Shown here in pieces: positions 34,103 through 46,854 of a stretch of 64,000 bases of DNA. The DNA comes from Evernia prunastri (taxonomy: Eukaryota > Ascomycota > Lecanoromycetes > Lecanorales > Parmeliaceae), in contig NKYR01000030.1 of assembly GCA_003184365.1 (NCBI GenBank), forward strand, positions 186,001 to 250,000, read 5' to 3'. A program made the translations under genes and the position numbers. The stretch's first letter is position 1; each line of letters begins with the position of its first letter. Under the pieces are notes generated by a model that saw only the letters and a program-made list of their open reading frames with translations, had not been told where the DNA came from and ran no database searches.

Positions 34103-36786
34103 GTGTAGATTTGAGCAGGAGTCCAAATTCGTGCTGGATTCCGAATTCACACGGTGTCGAACAGAAGCCCTTGGCATCGTATATTCATATTGTTCATTTT
34201 GGAGCCCTACGAGTATGGGCTGTAAATAGCCTGTCGGGATTCGAATTACACAACATCTTAAGCCGAGTGACCCACCGTCAGAATCCACAGTAGAAGGAAT
34301 TTTTTACACTGCGCTGTACTAGTTCTTGAGGTGCGAAGTCGCAAACACCAGCACTGGGCCATGTTGATGACCGTCATCTCCACTTGTATAGTCGTCGATT
34401 CCCGGCGCCCAAATACCTGCGATGGGTAAGCTGCGGAAGACCGGGAAGGACGTGCCCAAAGCGACTAGGGTACTGTTGTCGATTAGTATCTGCAAGCTGG
34501 TCTATGCGCCTTGTTTCAGCCTCGTCACAGCAGCCAGCCTCAATTCTGGATCGTCGCGCGTTGCGGGATTTTGCATTGGAGTGGACAATATGGAGATGTC
34601 GGAAGTCTCAATGGAATATCGAAAGCGGTACAAGCCAGGGTCCGCCTTATCATTGGCATTCGAGTAATCTGTGTGTGGTAGGGCCTGGCTTCGGGAGTTT
34701 CTGATCAGTGAGATACTCGTCCCCACGCCCACGCTTCCTCCCAGTCAAATTGGCATTTGCTGCCGATAAGACGGAGGAATGGACGTCTTCTCTCCAGATG
34801 TCACTGCTTCGTCGAAGCTTGCGCGTGATTCAACACCAAGCCTACAAGGACTATTATTCTTTGATCACAACAAATAGCAAACGAACAGACACTGATCCAT
34901 CTTCCCACGTGCTTTGCCGCACTGTCACAGGATCTTACTCGAGCATAATGCAATCACCACCTGTCAGAAACCACTTCTCAGGCCGGGGCTTCCTATACCT
35001 TTTCAAAATCTTTCAATAAAGCTCTAGACGCGACCATTCCACAAATAGAATCGTTCGACTTGGTGAGGGCCCCGCTTACAATCGCCACATCCTGGTCGCT
35101 AACAAATAGATGCCCTCTATTGGGGTTCCTGTAAATGATGGTGAAAATGCTGGCATTAATAGTGTCACAAGCAAAGTTCGAATGCCTCTATGTCAGGCAC
35201 GTTTCAATTACGATTAGTACCTTTCGCCACGTGTGCCGGCCGGACACGAGCATTGACCATCCGCAGAAAGGGCTCAGTCGCTACGATCTCCATCCGTGGA
35301 TGCGTAAGGACCGACTGGCGGCGCGCATACTGGCAATGGGCGATGTCAACACCAATTATTGGACAAGTGCTCATCGAATCAGAAATTTTCGGAAGCTGGC
35401 AAAGCTCACAGCAAATGATTTTACGAGCAAAGCCTTCCTCTTGGACGACTCGGGGTCTGTGAAAAGGAAGCTTAGTTGATGAAGATTATGCTTTCGTTCT
35501 GATGTGGGGATATTAGACTGATCTGGACCAGGCGCTATGTGGAAGGTGACCTAGCCTGCCCACGCTCGACAGATAGTGATTTCGAGGCGCATGATTTGGG
35601 GTTTCATGGTAAAATCCGGACAAAACATCACCCCAAGTTCCAAGCTCCCATCTGACCGTGCAGAATGCACCATCAATTAGCCGCGTGCGCTTCGCTATTT
35701 TCCGGGGTAGCGGCGCCACTTGTATCTGCTGGGCCCGGCGATTGCTAGACCTTATCAACGCGGTGCGGAGATTTGTTGAGATCGCACCAGGTCAAGCGAC
35801 GGACGTCACAGGCTCACAGCCATCCAGTTCAGGGATGTTCTGAACTTCTGGCTTCTCATCCGAGAGTTTGTCGCCGGATACCTGTCTTCGACTCCGCTAT
35901 AAAGAATGGATGGAGATTGATGAGGTCAATGCATGAGTAACTAACGTCGGCTATCATGATACGCGCAGTACGTCAGCCGAACCCCATGATTTGGATGAAC
36001 TTGGGATAGCGGGTAAGTAGTAGGCAAGAATCGTGAATGGCAGGTCAGAGGTCGTTCTTCGAGGCATGACAGAGATTTTCAGACGCAACACTGCAACAGG
36101 GTCGGTTCGGCAGACAGCAGTATTCTTAGAGCTCAAAGCCAGGGATAAGGCAACGAGAGTCAGAGGCAAAACTTATCAGAGGCATATCTTTGCGACAGAT
36201 TAGCATAAGTATATATTAATTCCAAGTCTCGACCACAACAAGTTCTCCCGGAAACCCTTTCAGTTTTCAGAAACGTAACAAAGAAGGGTGAAGAATTCGT
36301 TGTGTATATCCTTCTTTCCTGCTGTGCACCAGCTGTGTTCTTTCCATTTCTTGGTGTCCTCCTTCAGCTTCAAGCGAATCGTCAGGCGTTGGTACTCGTT
36401 GAAGTTGAAGGCAGGGGGCAAGGGCCTTTCTGGCCTTATCTATTTAGCGGCAACGGCTCTTCTTATCAAATCGAGCTAAGCAAGGCACGCAAAAAATGCC
36501 TTGTCCAGCGGACAGGTGTGGGGCAGAGGATGTTGTTCAAATTCAAGTCCAACGCTTTCAGTTGCTCGACAACAATGACTCCAGTCATGTCAATTGCGGC
36601 TCAAATACCACCAACAGAAATTTATTGACCGTCTCCAAACTCACACCCCACCACCTACCAATCCAAAGTCTTGATATCAACGCTGCAGCGAATCCACTAA
36701 CATCAAACGGCGCTTTTTGGTCTCCTCTCAAAGCGATACCTCTCGCTTCGTACTACAAGCTTCATCGCGTGCCTTCCTTGTCAACC

Positions 36787-39700
36787 ATGACCCAGCCCGA
36801 CTCGGATGATACGCATGCGTTCCAATTGAGTCAAGGCGAACCAACCGCAGAGCCGGCGGAACAACTGTCTCAGAATGGAGTCCAAAATACAGTCAAGCTG
36901 CCTCGCAGAGAATCTACCGCAGTGCCTCTAGACAGACTGCCAGAACATGGGGTGAGCAATAAGATCTTGGAGCAAGTCGTTCGCACTCCTGGTCGTCAGC
37001 CTTCTCCGCAACCCATGCATCTAAGCGTTCCGGGCTCGGGTCAGCACAAGGTCTTGCATGAGGAAGGTTCAGGCTATATCGCTCCTAAGTTCGAGGGCAA
37101 GGAGTTGCAGATGGATCAAGGTATGCCATCCACATGCAAAGAACCTAACGAGTAACCGCATTGCTGACATGTCATTACTATAGTAATGGATCAGATTGAA
37201 GAAAAAGGGTTCATACCGCCAGAATTTGTCGAATCCGAGACCAATTGGTTTTACAATGAACTGGGCATCGATGACATGTACTTTCAAACCGAGACTGTCC
37301 CAGCTATTGTAAACCACATCCTGTCACTTTATGCGGGGAAGGTGGCTGCGTTTGCTCGAGACGATGGTCGCTTAGAGATTCGGCTTGACAAAGAGGCTGC
37401 CGATCACGCCGTATACATAGACACTAGCTTGCCCGGTGTCAGTGTGATCGATGGTCCAAGATATGAGCAGCGGATCGACGAAAAGTACGTCAACGGCTCT
37501 ACAAGTGACAACAGCTACCGAGTGGAGACCTTCCGCTCCGGCAGTCATCTTCCTGGAGAGAAAGATCAACAGCTGCGGTGCTACTTCGTATACAAGTGCA
37601 ATTTCACCAATCCCAATCCTGGCTCTGAAGAGACCAAGCTGGATATTATAGGGGAGAAACGTTTCCTGCAGAAGGCTACACAGAACACCAAGGACATTTA
37701 TCAAGAAGTCATGAACAACGCCGTGGGAAGGACTGGACCCGTCATTGAGATGTTCGAGATGGAAGCCAGTAGGGAGAAGAGGCTTGTCATAGCATACCGA
37801 CAAGGTTCTGCGATGGGCATGTTCAGTGCTCTGTCTGACTTGTACCACTACTACGGGTGCACAAGCTCGAGAAAGTACGTTGAGCAATTTTCGAACGGGA
37901 TTACGATCATGTCCATCTACTTGCGACCCCTTCCACAAACAGCCTCCAACTCAAGGCATCCTCCAATCGAAGCTTCGATCCATCAAATTATGAAAGAAGT
38001 CTCACTGCTATACTGCATACCCCAGAACAAATTCCAAGGACACTTCGCAAGCGGTCGACTGAGCCTACAAGAGACGATTTACGCACACTGTGTATGGGTC
38101 TTCGTTGGCCATTTCTTGAACCGTCTGGGATCAGAATACGCTTCGCTTGCCTCTTTGTTAGACCCAAACAACAGTGTTCATGCGGAAATGCTGTCCAAGA
38201 TCAAGCGTCGCCTTAGGACGGAGACATTTACTTCGGATTACATCCTTGAGATCATCAACAAATACCCAGATCTGGTCCGATCACTGTACTTGGCCTTTGC
38301 TAACACCCACTACGTTCAGACGAGAGGCGAGCAAGACGACTTCATTCCTACACTCAGCTACTTGCGGCTCAAGGTTGACGTTGTCCTTGACGATGCACAG
38401 CTCAAGTCACTGATTTCGAAGACCGCCATGAATGAGCATGATCAGATGGTTATGACCGCCTTCAGAGTCTTCAACGCTGGCGTCCTGAAGACCAATTTCT
38501 ATACTCCAACAAAAGTCGCGTTGAGTTTCCGGCTCAATCCAAATTTCCTCCCTGAAGTCGAATATCCTCAGCCGTTATATGGAATGTTTCTCGTTATTAG
38601 CTCTGAATTCCGCGGTTTTCACCTCCGCTTCCGTGACATCGCCCGCGGCGGCATCCGGATAGTCAAATCAAGGAATCGCGAAGCATATTCAATCAACGCC
38701 AGGTCTCTTTTCGACGAGAATTACAATCTTGCAAATACTCAGCAACGCAAGAACAAAGATATCCCCGAAGGAGGATCAAAAGGTGTCATTCTACTAGATG
38801 TGCACCACCAAGACAAAGTCAAGGTGGCCTTTGAAAAATACATCGACAGCATCATGGATCTTCTGTTGCCTCCAACAAGCCCGGGAATTAAAGACCCGAT
38901 CGTCGATCTTCATGGCCAGCAAGAAATCTTATTCATGGGCCCAGACGAAAATACTGCAGACCTGGTCAATTGGGCAACAGAGCACGCCAGGGCAAGAGGA
39001 GCGCCATGGTGGAAATCGTTTTTCACCGGAAAGTCTCCAAAACTAGGAGGAATACCTCACGACGTATATGGAATGACGACTTTGTCGGTACGGGAGTACG
39101 TCCAGGGCATATACCGAAAACTCAATCTCCAGCCCAACGCCGTCCGAAAATTACAGACTGGTGGACCAGACGGCGATCTGGGGTCCAACGAGATCTTGCT
39201 TGGCAATGAGAAGTACACAGCGATCGTCGACGGTGCAGGCGTGCTTGTTGATCCAAATGGCCTGGACAATGTAGAGCTCGTCCGGCTAGCAAAGAAGCGT
39301 GCCATGATATCCGAATTCGATGTCACGAAGCTTTCTGCTGACGGATACCGAGTCCTAGTAGACGAGACGAGCATCACATTACCGTCCAAAGAGATCGTTA
39401 ACAATGGCATGATCTTCCGCAACACGTTCCATCTGCGCGGTGAAAGGCAGTTCGATGTCTTCGTGCCTTGCGGTGGCAGGCCAGAGTCAATCGATTTGAG
39501 TACGGTCAACAAGCTCATTGTCGATGGCAAGAGTACGATTCCATACATTGTTGAGGGTGCCAACCTATTCATCACCCAAGATGCCAAGCTGCGGCTCGAG
39601 AAGGCTGGTTGCGTGTTGTACAAGGATGCCTCAGCGAACAAAGGTGGAGTCACTTCTTCATCCCTCGAGGTCCTTGCTTCATTGTCTTTCGATGAGCAGG

Positions 39701-40038
39701 GTTTCGTGGAGAATATGTGCATACGTGATGACGGCACGGCACCTCCGTTCTATAACGCCTACGTCAAAGAGGTACAGGAAACGATCAAGCGAAATGCGGC
39801 ACTAGAATTCGAAGCTATTTGGCGAGAACATCAGCAGACCGGCATCGCCCGAAGCACTCTCAGCGATTCGTTGAGTGTCGCCATAACCAAGCTTGACGAA
39901 GAACTGCAGAAGCAAGATCTTTGGCAGAACATCGAACTCCGAGACGCTGTACTAGAGGATGCGCTGCCCAGGTTACTCCTTGAGAAGATTGGTTTGAGTA
40001 CCATTATCGAACGTGTAGGTCCATACCTCCCGATTTGA
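36787..40038 (+). CDS. gdh2: NAD-specific glutamate dehydrogenase
   Basis: Catabolic enzyme: glutamate + NAD to 2-oxoglutarate + ammonium. Exons 36787-37120 and 37184-40038 (63-nt intron, GTATGC donor, CTATAG acceptor); 1062 aa, the size of the large fungal NAD-GDH. The N-terminal leader is polar and repetitive (QLSQGEPTAEPAEQLSQNG), then HKVLHEEGSGYIAPKFEGK and the junction MDQ-V-MDQIEEKGFIPPEF. Core landmarks: NWFYNELGIDDMYFQTE, GFHLRFRDIARGGIRIV, NTQQRKNKDIPEGGSKGVI (substrate lysine region), DPIVDLHGQQEILFMGPDE, and the nucleotide-domain stretch FVPCGGRPESIDLSTVNKL followed by YIVEGANLFITQDA. The frame is open upstream of the chosen Met to 36496, so a longer N-terminus is possible. Confidence 0.96.
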
Positions 40039-40894
40039 TGAGGTTTTACGCTGAACATCCTAGGTTCCTGACAATTATCTCCGCGCAATATTTGGCAGTT
40101 ATTTGGCCAGTCGATTCGTGTACGAGCATGGCAGTAGCCCCAGTCAATTCGCCTTTTTTGACTTGTGAGTTAATAAGTGGTATCCCCAGCAATCGCAGAG
40201 TCGCTAACATGCGTGCAGTATGTCCAAGAGAATGGCAAGGTTGAAACAATAGCGTGAGCTTGCAGGTAATGTGCATACATCTAAGGGAATGGGAGTTCCC
40301 TTGTAAGCTACAGTACAACAGACAGATGTGGTGGATGCGGAAGGCTTGCTGTTTGCGATTATAGTAGTACTGTGTAGTAGTATTATAAGGAAAGGTAGGT
40401 AAAATGCATGCGATTATTAGATAGATACCATACCCACAACTTAGCACTGGAATGTAGAGAATGCATACACATATCCTGACTTGTTTTTGTTTTGACACTG
40501 ATACGTAGGTAATAAAAGTCGAATGATACAAAAATAAAATCGAGCCCCTTGTCCTTCCTCGTCTATTGAAACCCTGAACCTGCCTGCATCTTCCACCGAG
40601 TTCCAACATCAACAAATACTCCCCCCTCCGCATCCCTCATCATCGCCCTACAACTTTTCTAATCCTCTCAAGACAAGGAAACATACCAGGGATTCTTCTC
40701 ACTCTCCGTATCGCAACTTTTCGTGAGCCCTTTTCTTCTCTGAAAGTAAGTCCCCTAATACTAAATGTAAACAAGCCCCGCAACGCGCCTCGAATCCCTT
40801 CGTCAATCAAACCTATATCATCCACCACAAACCCTCCACTAATTCACATCTCAGACTTCTCATCCTCTGCATTCGTCCATTCCGACCTCCAGCA
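40039..40894. other. Intergenic between gdh2 and the Lys-rich gene
   Basis: No gene recognised. A 195-codon minus frame (40046-40633) has no family features and is A/T-rich in its middle. The stretch 40540-40890 is C/T-rich and probably the promoter and 5' UTR of the gene at 40895. Confidence 0.55.
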
Positions 40895-41368
40895 ATGGCA
40901 AAGACAAAAGAAGTTCGCGAAGGGAACCGTGAAGGGCTTCGAAAGAATCGAACTCCCCGCGTGCTTTTTGCCATCGAGGACGCAGCGCCCAAGCCTAAGT
41001 CAACCTCCAAGAAGTCCGTTGTTCCCAAGACGAAAGCGAATACCTCCAAGCCACGCACCAAGGCAGCGACCGCGGGACGCGTTGAGAAGAAAAAAGCTCC
41101 GGCGACCAAGAATAAGAGGACCCCGACCGTGGTCGACAAGGTGAAGGGGGTTGTCGAGAAGGTCGTGGGCACTGTTGAAGGCAAGCCGGCAAAGAAGGTA
41201 CGCCGCTCCCGTTCATTCGTGCCGTACAAGAGCTGCAGCGCTGGATTCATGTCAATTCCCTTGGGCGCGGTTGATCGCAGATAGGCTAATGCTACCATCC
41301 AGGCCGCCGGCACAAAGAAGATCAAGGGCACTGATGGAAAGGGCTCTACCCGCGTCAAGAAAGCCTAG
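40895..41368 (+). CDS. Small Lys/Ala/Thr-rich basic protein, 122 aa (histone H1-tail-like)
   Basis: Exons 40895-41197 and 41303-41368, joined in phase 0 over a 105-nt intron (GTACGC donor, GCTAATGCTACCATCCAG branch and acceptor). The protein begins MAKTKEVREGNREGLRKNRT, then is dominated by Lys with Ala, Pro, Ser and Thr (for example KPKSTSKKSVVPKTKANTSK), one short amphipathic helix (VVDKVKGVVEKVVGTVEG), and ends KGSTRVKKA. Without splicing the frame would end in an unrelated tail, while the second exon keeps the Lys-rich composition, supporting the intron. No folded domain is visible. It may be a nuclear or DNA-binding protein; this is composition only. Confidence 0.7.
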
Positions 41369-42077
41369 AGGGAAGTGCGCGACTTATAGGAAATCGTGTC
41401 ATTGTGCGGAAATGGTGGAAAGAGCTTGGGGCCTATGTGCGCATTTCGTCCTAGCTTGAGCTCCATGCATGCCTCTGTTGCCCTCTCTCCCTCTCTCTTG
41501 TTGTCTCTGTGAATGAAATTAGGCGCAAGATGTGGGCGTGGTCCTAAGTAATGGCGGGGGCCTGCTATCATGTGTCGCTTGCTTACATTTCTGGGGATGG
41601 CATGGACGGCTCGGGAGTGGCGGCGTATTCTTGCACGTTAGAAATGTACGATACCCTTTGCTTATGTTCATAGGAGTATTCGATGGCTTCTCCTCCTCTT
41701 TGGCTCATTATGTTACCGATTTAGGGTCTGTCCTTTGCCCTCTTTCTCTACGTGTGATCTTGCCTGTCAAGGTGAATTCACAGTATATTCCTCTCGAAAT
41801 GGACTCATCAGAGTTGTCCTTGAGTAAACACTACGATGATATCCAAAGACACGGTAGAGGCGATCCCAATCCTCTGATGGGATTATGGACTTGGATATCA
41901 GGCCCCTAGATGAGGGTATGGAGTATCACCTACTGACTCTGGTGATCAAGACACAGATGTTCGGGCCCACAACGCATTTCAGACCACCATATAATACAGC
42001 ACTCAGGAGTATCATCATGCTCATTCCCAACCGCTCATTGAACCGGCGCGTCGTTCCAGAAACGCCAAAATACCACA
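41369..42077. other. Tail-to-tail intergenic region
   Basis: Between the Lys-rich gene (+) and JHD1-like gene (-). The 125-codon plus frame at 41532 shows no family features; nothing else seen. Confidence 0.55.
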
Positions 42078-45000
42078 TCATGCCCTTCCCCGTCTCCGGA
42101 GCCCATACTCTTCGGCCTGAAGCTCCTTGATTAATCTCATACTCTCTGTGTCCGCCATATTCTCTAAGCCTAATTTCGCTTTAGGCTTCTGATCTGAACA
42201 TACATCTGCAGTTACTGGCGACGCAGCATTTTCCTGCGCGTTTTCACCATATGAGCTACAGCTGGCTCTTCTCATTGATCCAGACTCCGGGGTGTATCGC
42301 TGCATCTGCTTAGGTGGGCTCGAGGAACGTCTCGATAAAATTGCTGGGGATTCCCATCCAACGTGTGCGTTTATCGGACTGACACTGGCATCCTCGTGTG
42401 ATGAAGCAGGGGGGGAGACCAACGATGAGGCGGGCGGTTCAAAACTTTCACTAGACTCTAATGTAGCAACGGCGACTCCGATGTCAGGCGCAGGACAAGA
42501 ATCGGCGATCTGCCATTGGTCTGCGGCCTTGACCGAGAGCTCTTGTATAAATCGCTGAGGCGAAATCGCTCTCGGGCCAATACTACGTTTCAGGGCGATT
42601 GTGTCAGTCATTTGCTCTTCGTGCTGAACGCTGTTCATGATATTTTCAAAGAGTGCTGGATCAAGCGGGAACGGCTCTGCAGACGACGCTTGGAGAAGCC
42701 CCTCTGGCAAGCTCGGAATGCCAGCTTCCTGAGTCACTGGACTTGCCGGTCGTGCTATCATGTTCGCGATGGGCGCTGGCCTTGTATATTGTTCCTCGGC
42801 TGCTGGTACAGTCCGCACTGGTTGTTGCTGATCGACACTGCGTTTGCGGACAGCCCCTTGCACATGCTTCTTAGGCGTAGAAGATTCTTTCAAATGAGTG
42901 TTCAACTTCCGCGCATGAGGCCTTGGGATCGCAGACTCGCGGATCTTGATGGGATCCTCATTGCCATGTTGATCGTGTATACAACGACGCTACATACTTA
43001 TCAATTAAACCCGAATGAGAAACAGCGAATAGGGTACTAACCTTGCTTTTACGGCATTCATTGCATGCCTTGTGTCTTGATCGGCCTGGCAAGGCATTGC
43101 TCGAAATGGATTCAAGACTTTTATTAATCGTCGCAGGCATCGACTCCTCAATATCCGGGAACGCTGAGACGGCTCTCTCGGGCGAGTGGGAGGCCAGTTC
43201 ATCTAATTGATGTGAGGATGCATCGTTGAAGCGCGCCGTCGAAGACGTTTCGGGGACGACGGCTAAATGTTCATCGTTGCATTCTGGGGATTTGCTTTTA
43301 GAAATGGGTGACATAGTTAAGTCTTGACCGTCACTTGGATCTGGCCTGAGAGACAAGGTAGGTTTCTGCAAAGCTGCGCCCAGATTTGCGGGAACACTTC
43401 CTAGGAAATCAATCTGAGCAGAAGGCATCGACAATGCAGCCTGGTCCTTATGCTTGCAGGCTCGCCTTTTTTTACGGCAAGACTCACAAGCAGTCTTCCT
43501 ATGGGATGTTCCATTTGTACCTCCTGATGACGTTCTAGATTTCTTGGGAGTGGTGATATGTGTTGCATCGTTTAGGCCACGGACGATCGATGGCGCTGCG
43601 GTTCCTAAGGAATCCGGTAGCACTTCCGAAGCTGCTCGTTGAGATTGCATCCGTGCTGATTGGCGTCGGGGTGCTTGAAGTGCAGCCTCTCGGTCGAGCT
43701 TTTTCATCGCAGCTGCACTCAATTTGTCAGGCGCAAGCGTCTCGGGTTCAGCTTCTGGATAAGCCCAATGTGGAATAGGTTCATTGCCACGCTTCCAAGC
43801 GCACCACGCAGCAAACGTTTTCAAAACGTCGAGTGGCTCGCCGTGACCTCTAGGAATCGATTTCTTCACTGCGTTACGTGTCTCTACAGATATGCCATCC
43901 GCAATGCTACCGATATCGATCAACGCCGTCCTCAGCAGGTAGCGCGTCAGGTCGGGCAGTCCGTCAAGTTCCGATTGAGAGTAGTATCTTGTATGATAAT
44001 TTTCCAGACCAGGCAGAGAGTTCTCACCCCACGAGTCAAAGTCATTATGAGTTGGCTGCTGGCGGAAAAAAGTACCGCCAGCATGAAGTAACTCCTTGAC
44101 ATTCTTAGGTAAGGGATCGTCCTCGAGATAACGTAGGGCAGTGTACCAGTGAAGCTTCTGGAAATGCGGGTATCTAAACTTCCTCGCAACCCCAGTAGCC
44201 TTCTCGACTTGAGCGACGCGTAGTTGCATACCAAAGTTGAGACGAGTGAGGAAATTACCTCCAATTACCAGACTGTCTTCGGGAGTCCACACGGCATGAA
44301 TCCAGCCTGCTGGAATCAACATCGTGTCCCCTTCCGAAAGATCAACACGATAGCACTCCTTAGTTTGATCGCCTAGAAAGGTCCAATTCTGGGCAGGTGA
44401 CATACACCATTCCTCATATTTCTTCAGGTGTTTCTCTTTGGGTGGGATGAAAAGAAACGTCTTTTTGCCTTTCAGTATGTGGTAGAAGACCGATGAACCA
44501 CCAAAATCGATGTGAAAATCGGTAAAGCAATCCGCCACAGACATCAAACAGTAAAATTGTACTCTAGGGTATTCTCCCTTGGCTAGCAATTCCTCTGGCC
44601 AGACCGAGTCTTGAAGATCCAGATCCCGCACAATCTGTGGTCGTCTGATTAGGCGTCCGAGCTTGCTTTGAGAGACTTCTAGACTGATGACGTTCCGCAC
44701 GACTTTGTTGTTCGGGTTTTCATAATAATCCGCCCATCGTTTCATGTTCCATTTCTTATTTTCACCATTTTGAGACTTAACATCAATTACTTCTACCTTC
44801 TCATCTAAGCCGTAGAGCTCTGCAACTCGTCTAACTGTCAATCCTTGGGGAATGACCATGTCGAGAGCATCTTGACCATGGTCTGATACGACTTCAAGCT
44901 CCGTGTCGGGAAAGAGCCAGTCTTTGGCAACGTCGTTATCGTCCATTGGATTTGGCGAATATGTCTCGTTGGGCTGCGTTGTCGCTGCAACCTTCGAGGC

Positions 45001-46854
45001 TCCTTTCGTTTTTGGTCGAGGATTGAAGCATGATGGTATTATTGTAGGTTCCCTCATGCCTGTACCTTTCTCAAAGTACTCTGCCGTCACTAATTCTGGG
45101 CGCATTCTAGCAAAGCTCTCAGGTAGAAAGGTGATGGTGCCATCCTTGATTGGTTTGATGTAATGATGTTCTGGCCGCTCATCGGAGGTCTTGATAACCC
45201 CTTGGTGCAGACCAGCATAATCGATGGCACTGTGGGCACGGGACGACTTTCGGACATATGTTGTAGACCCGTACACAGGTTTGCATTTTCGACATCTGTA
45301 TTTGTCCACGCTCCGCACTTCCCGGTCGTTCTTGAAACCGGCACAGGCAAAGTGGAACCAAGATTTGCAGCCATCGCAGCAGATCCAGGATGTGGCATTA
45401 CTATCGTTCTCCATGGCTTGCGAGCTGCGGCCAAACTTGCAGGACGCACAAATAGCAGCTGTGGCAACTGCTAGTCGAGGTTGACCCTCAGTTGTATTTG
45501 GCTTGGTTCGGTTTTTGTTTTCCGCTTCTGGGGCCGGTTTTCTGTCTATGACTCCGACTTGATTCCCCAAAGCACCATGCATTGTACGTGACTCATTGTC
45601 CATCGTTTCCTCTTGAGGCTCCCCAGAAGCATCAAAAGTTTCTAAATATTTCATTCTTACGCCGTTGACATGGTCCTGCCCTTCCGATTCCTGGACAGCA
45701 TCTTCCAATGCCTGTAAAAAATCTCGCATTGGCTGCGTAGCAAGTTCTTGCTGCGGATCATTTGGCATACACCGCTCATCAGATGAGATCTCGTTGTCCG
45801 ATTCATTGTTGATGTCGGCGCCAGAGCAATTGATCTGTTTTTCGGCCTCTACATTGTTCTGCAACTTATAAGTCACGGCGGCACCTGAATGCGCGGTATG
45901 TCCTTCAACCTCAGGCCTGTCATATGCCTTTGTCTTCATACTGCCAACATTTTTCCCAGAACCTTCTGTCGAGGTGTCGAGGTCGCTCTGTTGTGCGAGT
46001 ACCGCCGGTGACAAGCGCTTGATTTCGATTTCGGATCGATCAACGATTGTATGGGGAATTTCACTGGCAATTTCGTCAGATATCCGGTGGTCCAGATTTG
46101 TCTCTTGCCGAGGGTCTGCTTCAGATTTGGGCCGCTTTTCATCGATGACTTGTTCTCCGAGCAACGACGTCTGTACCCCTGCCCTCGTTATATTATCTGC
46201 AAGGTTCCAAGACTCGCCTTCTGTGCAACCTTCCCTACGTTCTTCAGGACTTTGTACTGTAGGCCCAAGTGACGTGTTCAGTGATTTCCGAGAGGCACTG
46301 AGTGATAGCTGTGTATTGACCTGAGGGGATTCTTGGGGAGCGGACACGAGCTTGGCTGCTTCATGTGCGAAGTTGAGCAGAAGCTCTGCCTCAAGTCTCC
46401 TGCTCTCTGGTGACTGCTCGTAGCTGTTGGAATGTCCTGCGCTTGGCCCCGCCGCTGTCCTTGACCACTCCGACAGCGTTATATTTTCAGACTTCGCGCG
46501 CTTAGAAGGGCGATCTGTATCATGATACTGATCATTGATGAATTGCGCCCCAGTAGAGGTGCTTGGCCGGTGACGCCCATTCGATTTAGTAGCCAGCGCT
46601 ATCGAGGCAAAGGCGTCCATTGGACCCTCCGACGGATAGACTGTCTCGCACTCATTAATGTTGTTACTGTTGTATAGGAAGAATGGTCTTTTGAAGCCCC
46701 CATTGCGATGCCCAGTGGTGCCTGCAAGCCGTTCTTCGTCCGCCGCGATCCCCGGATGGATTGGGGATATGGGCTCGAAAGCATACCTAGGAGGTGAAGG
46801 AGTGCGGTATTTAATAGGAGCAAGGTCTGCGCTCTTTTTAAATGAGGAAGGCAT
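42078..46854 (-). CDS. jhd1: JmjC histone demethylase, JHD1-like, with PHD finger and Zn-cluster motifs
   Basis: Nuclear Fe(II)/2-oxoglutarate oxygenase; the JHD1 family removes methyl groups from H3K36. Minus-strand exons 46854-43042 and 42989-42078 (52-nt intron), 1574 aa. A long disordered N-terminus is followed by a PHD finger near residue 470 (CASC, then WICCDGCKSWFHFACAG, then CRKC). The JmjC core near residues 740-880 has FTDFHIDFGGSSVFYHILKG (metal-binding His and Asp), PPKEKHLKKYEEW, and GDTMLIPAGWIHAVWTPE (distal His), then GGNFLTRLNFGMQLRVAQVE. Toward the C-terminus are two Cys motifs, TACESCRKKRRACKH (about 1120) and CNECRKSKRRCIHD (about 1265); the second is completed by the splice. 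Start Met 46854 (MPSSFKKSADLAPIKYRTPS) is preferred; the frame is open 42 codons further upstream. Confidence 0.92.

Larger units (their letters stand above)
32806..36786. other. Gene-poor 4-kb gap with repeats
   Basis: No gene could be supported. It includes the UTP18 promoter, a 16-bp direct repeat (33116-33131 and 33781-33796), a tRNA-like segment, a fold-back repeat (33844-34102), and unrecognised short frames. The frame 36302-36628(+), with a hydrophobic start and a stretch GPFWPYLFSGNGSSYQIEL, is the most protein-like, but has no recognised family. From about 36629 on, sequence leads into the NAD-GDH gene. Confidence 0.6.

Noticed and set aside
34384..35480. Several 70-115-codon frames between UTP18 and gdh2
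   Set aside because: Unrelated frames on both strands, no motifs, no consistent splice pattern; treated as non-coding or decayed.
40046..40633. 195-codon minus ORF antisense to the gdh2 3' flank
   Set aside because: A/T-rich middle with unusual composition and no motif; likely chance.
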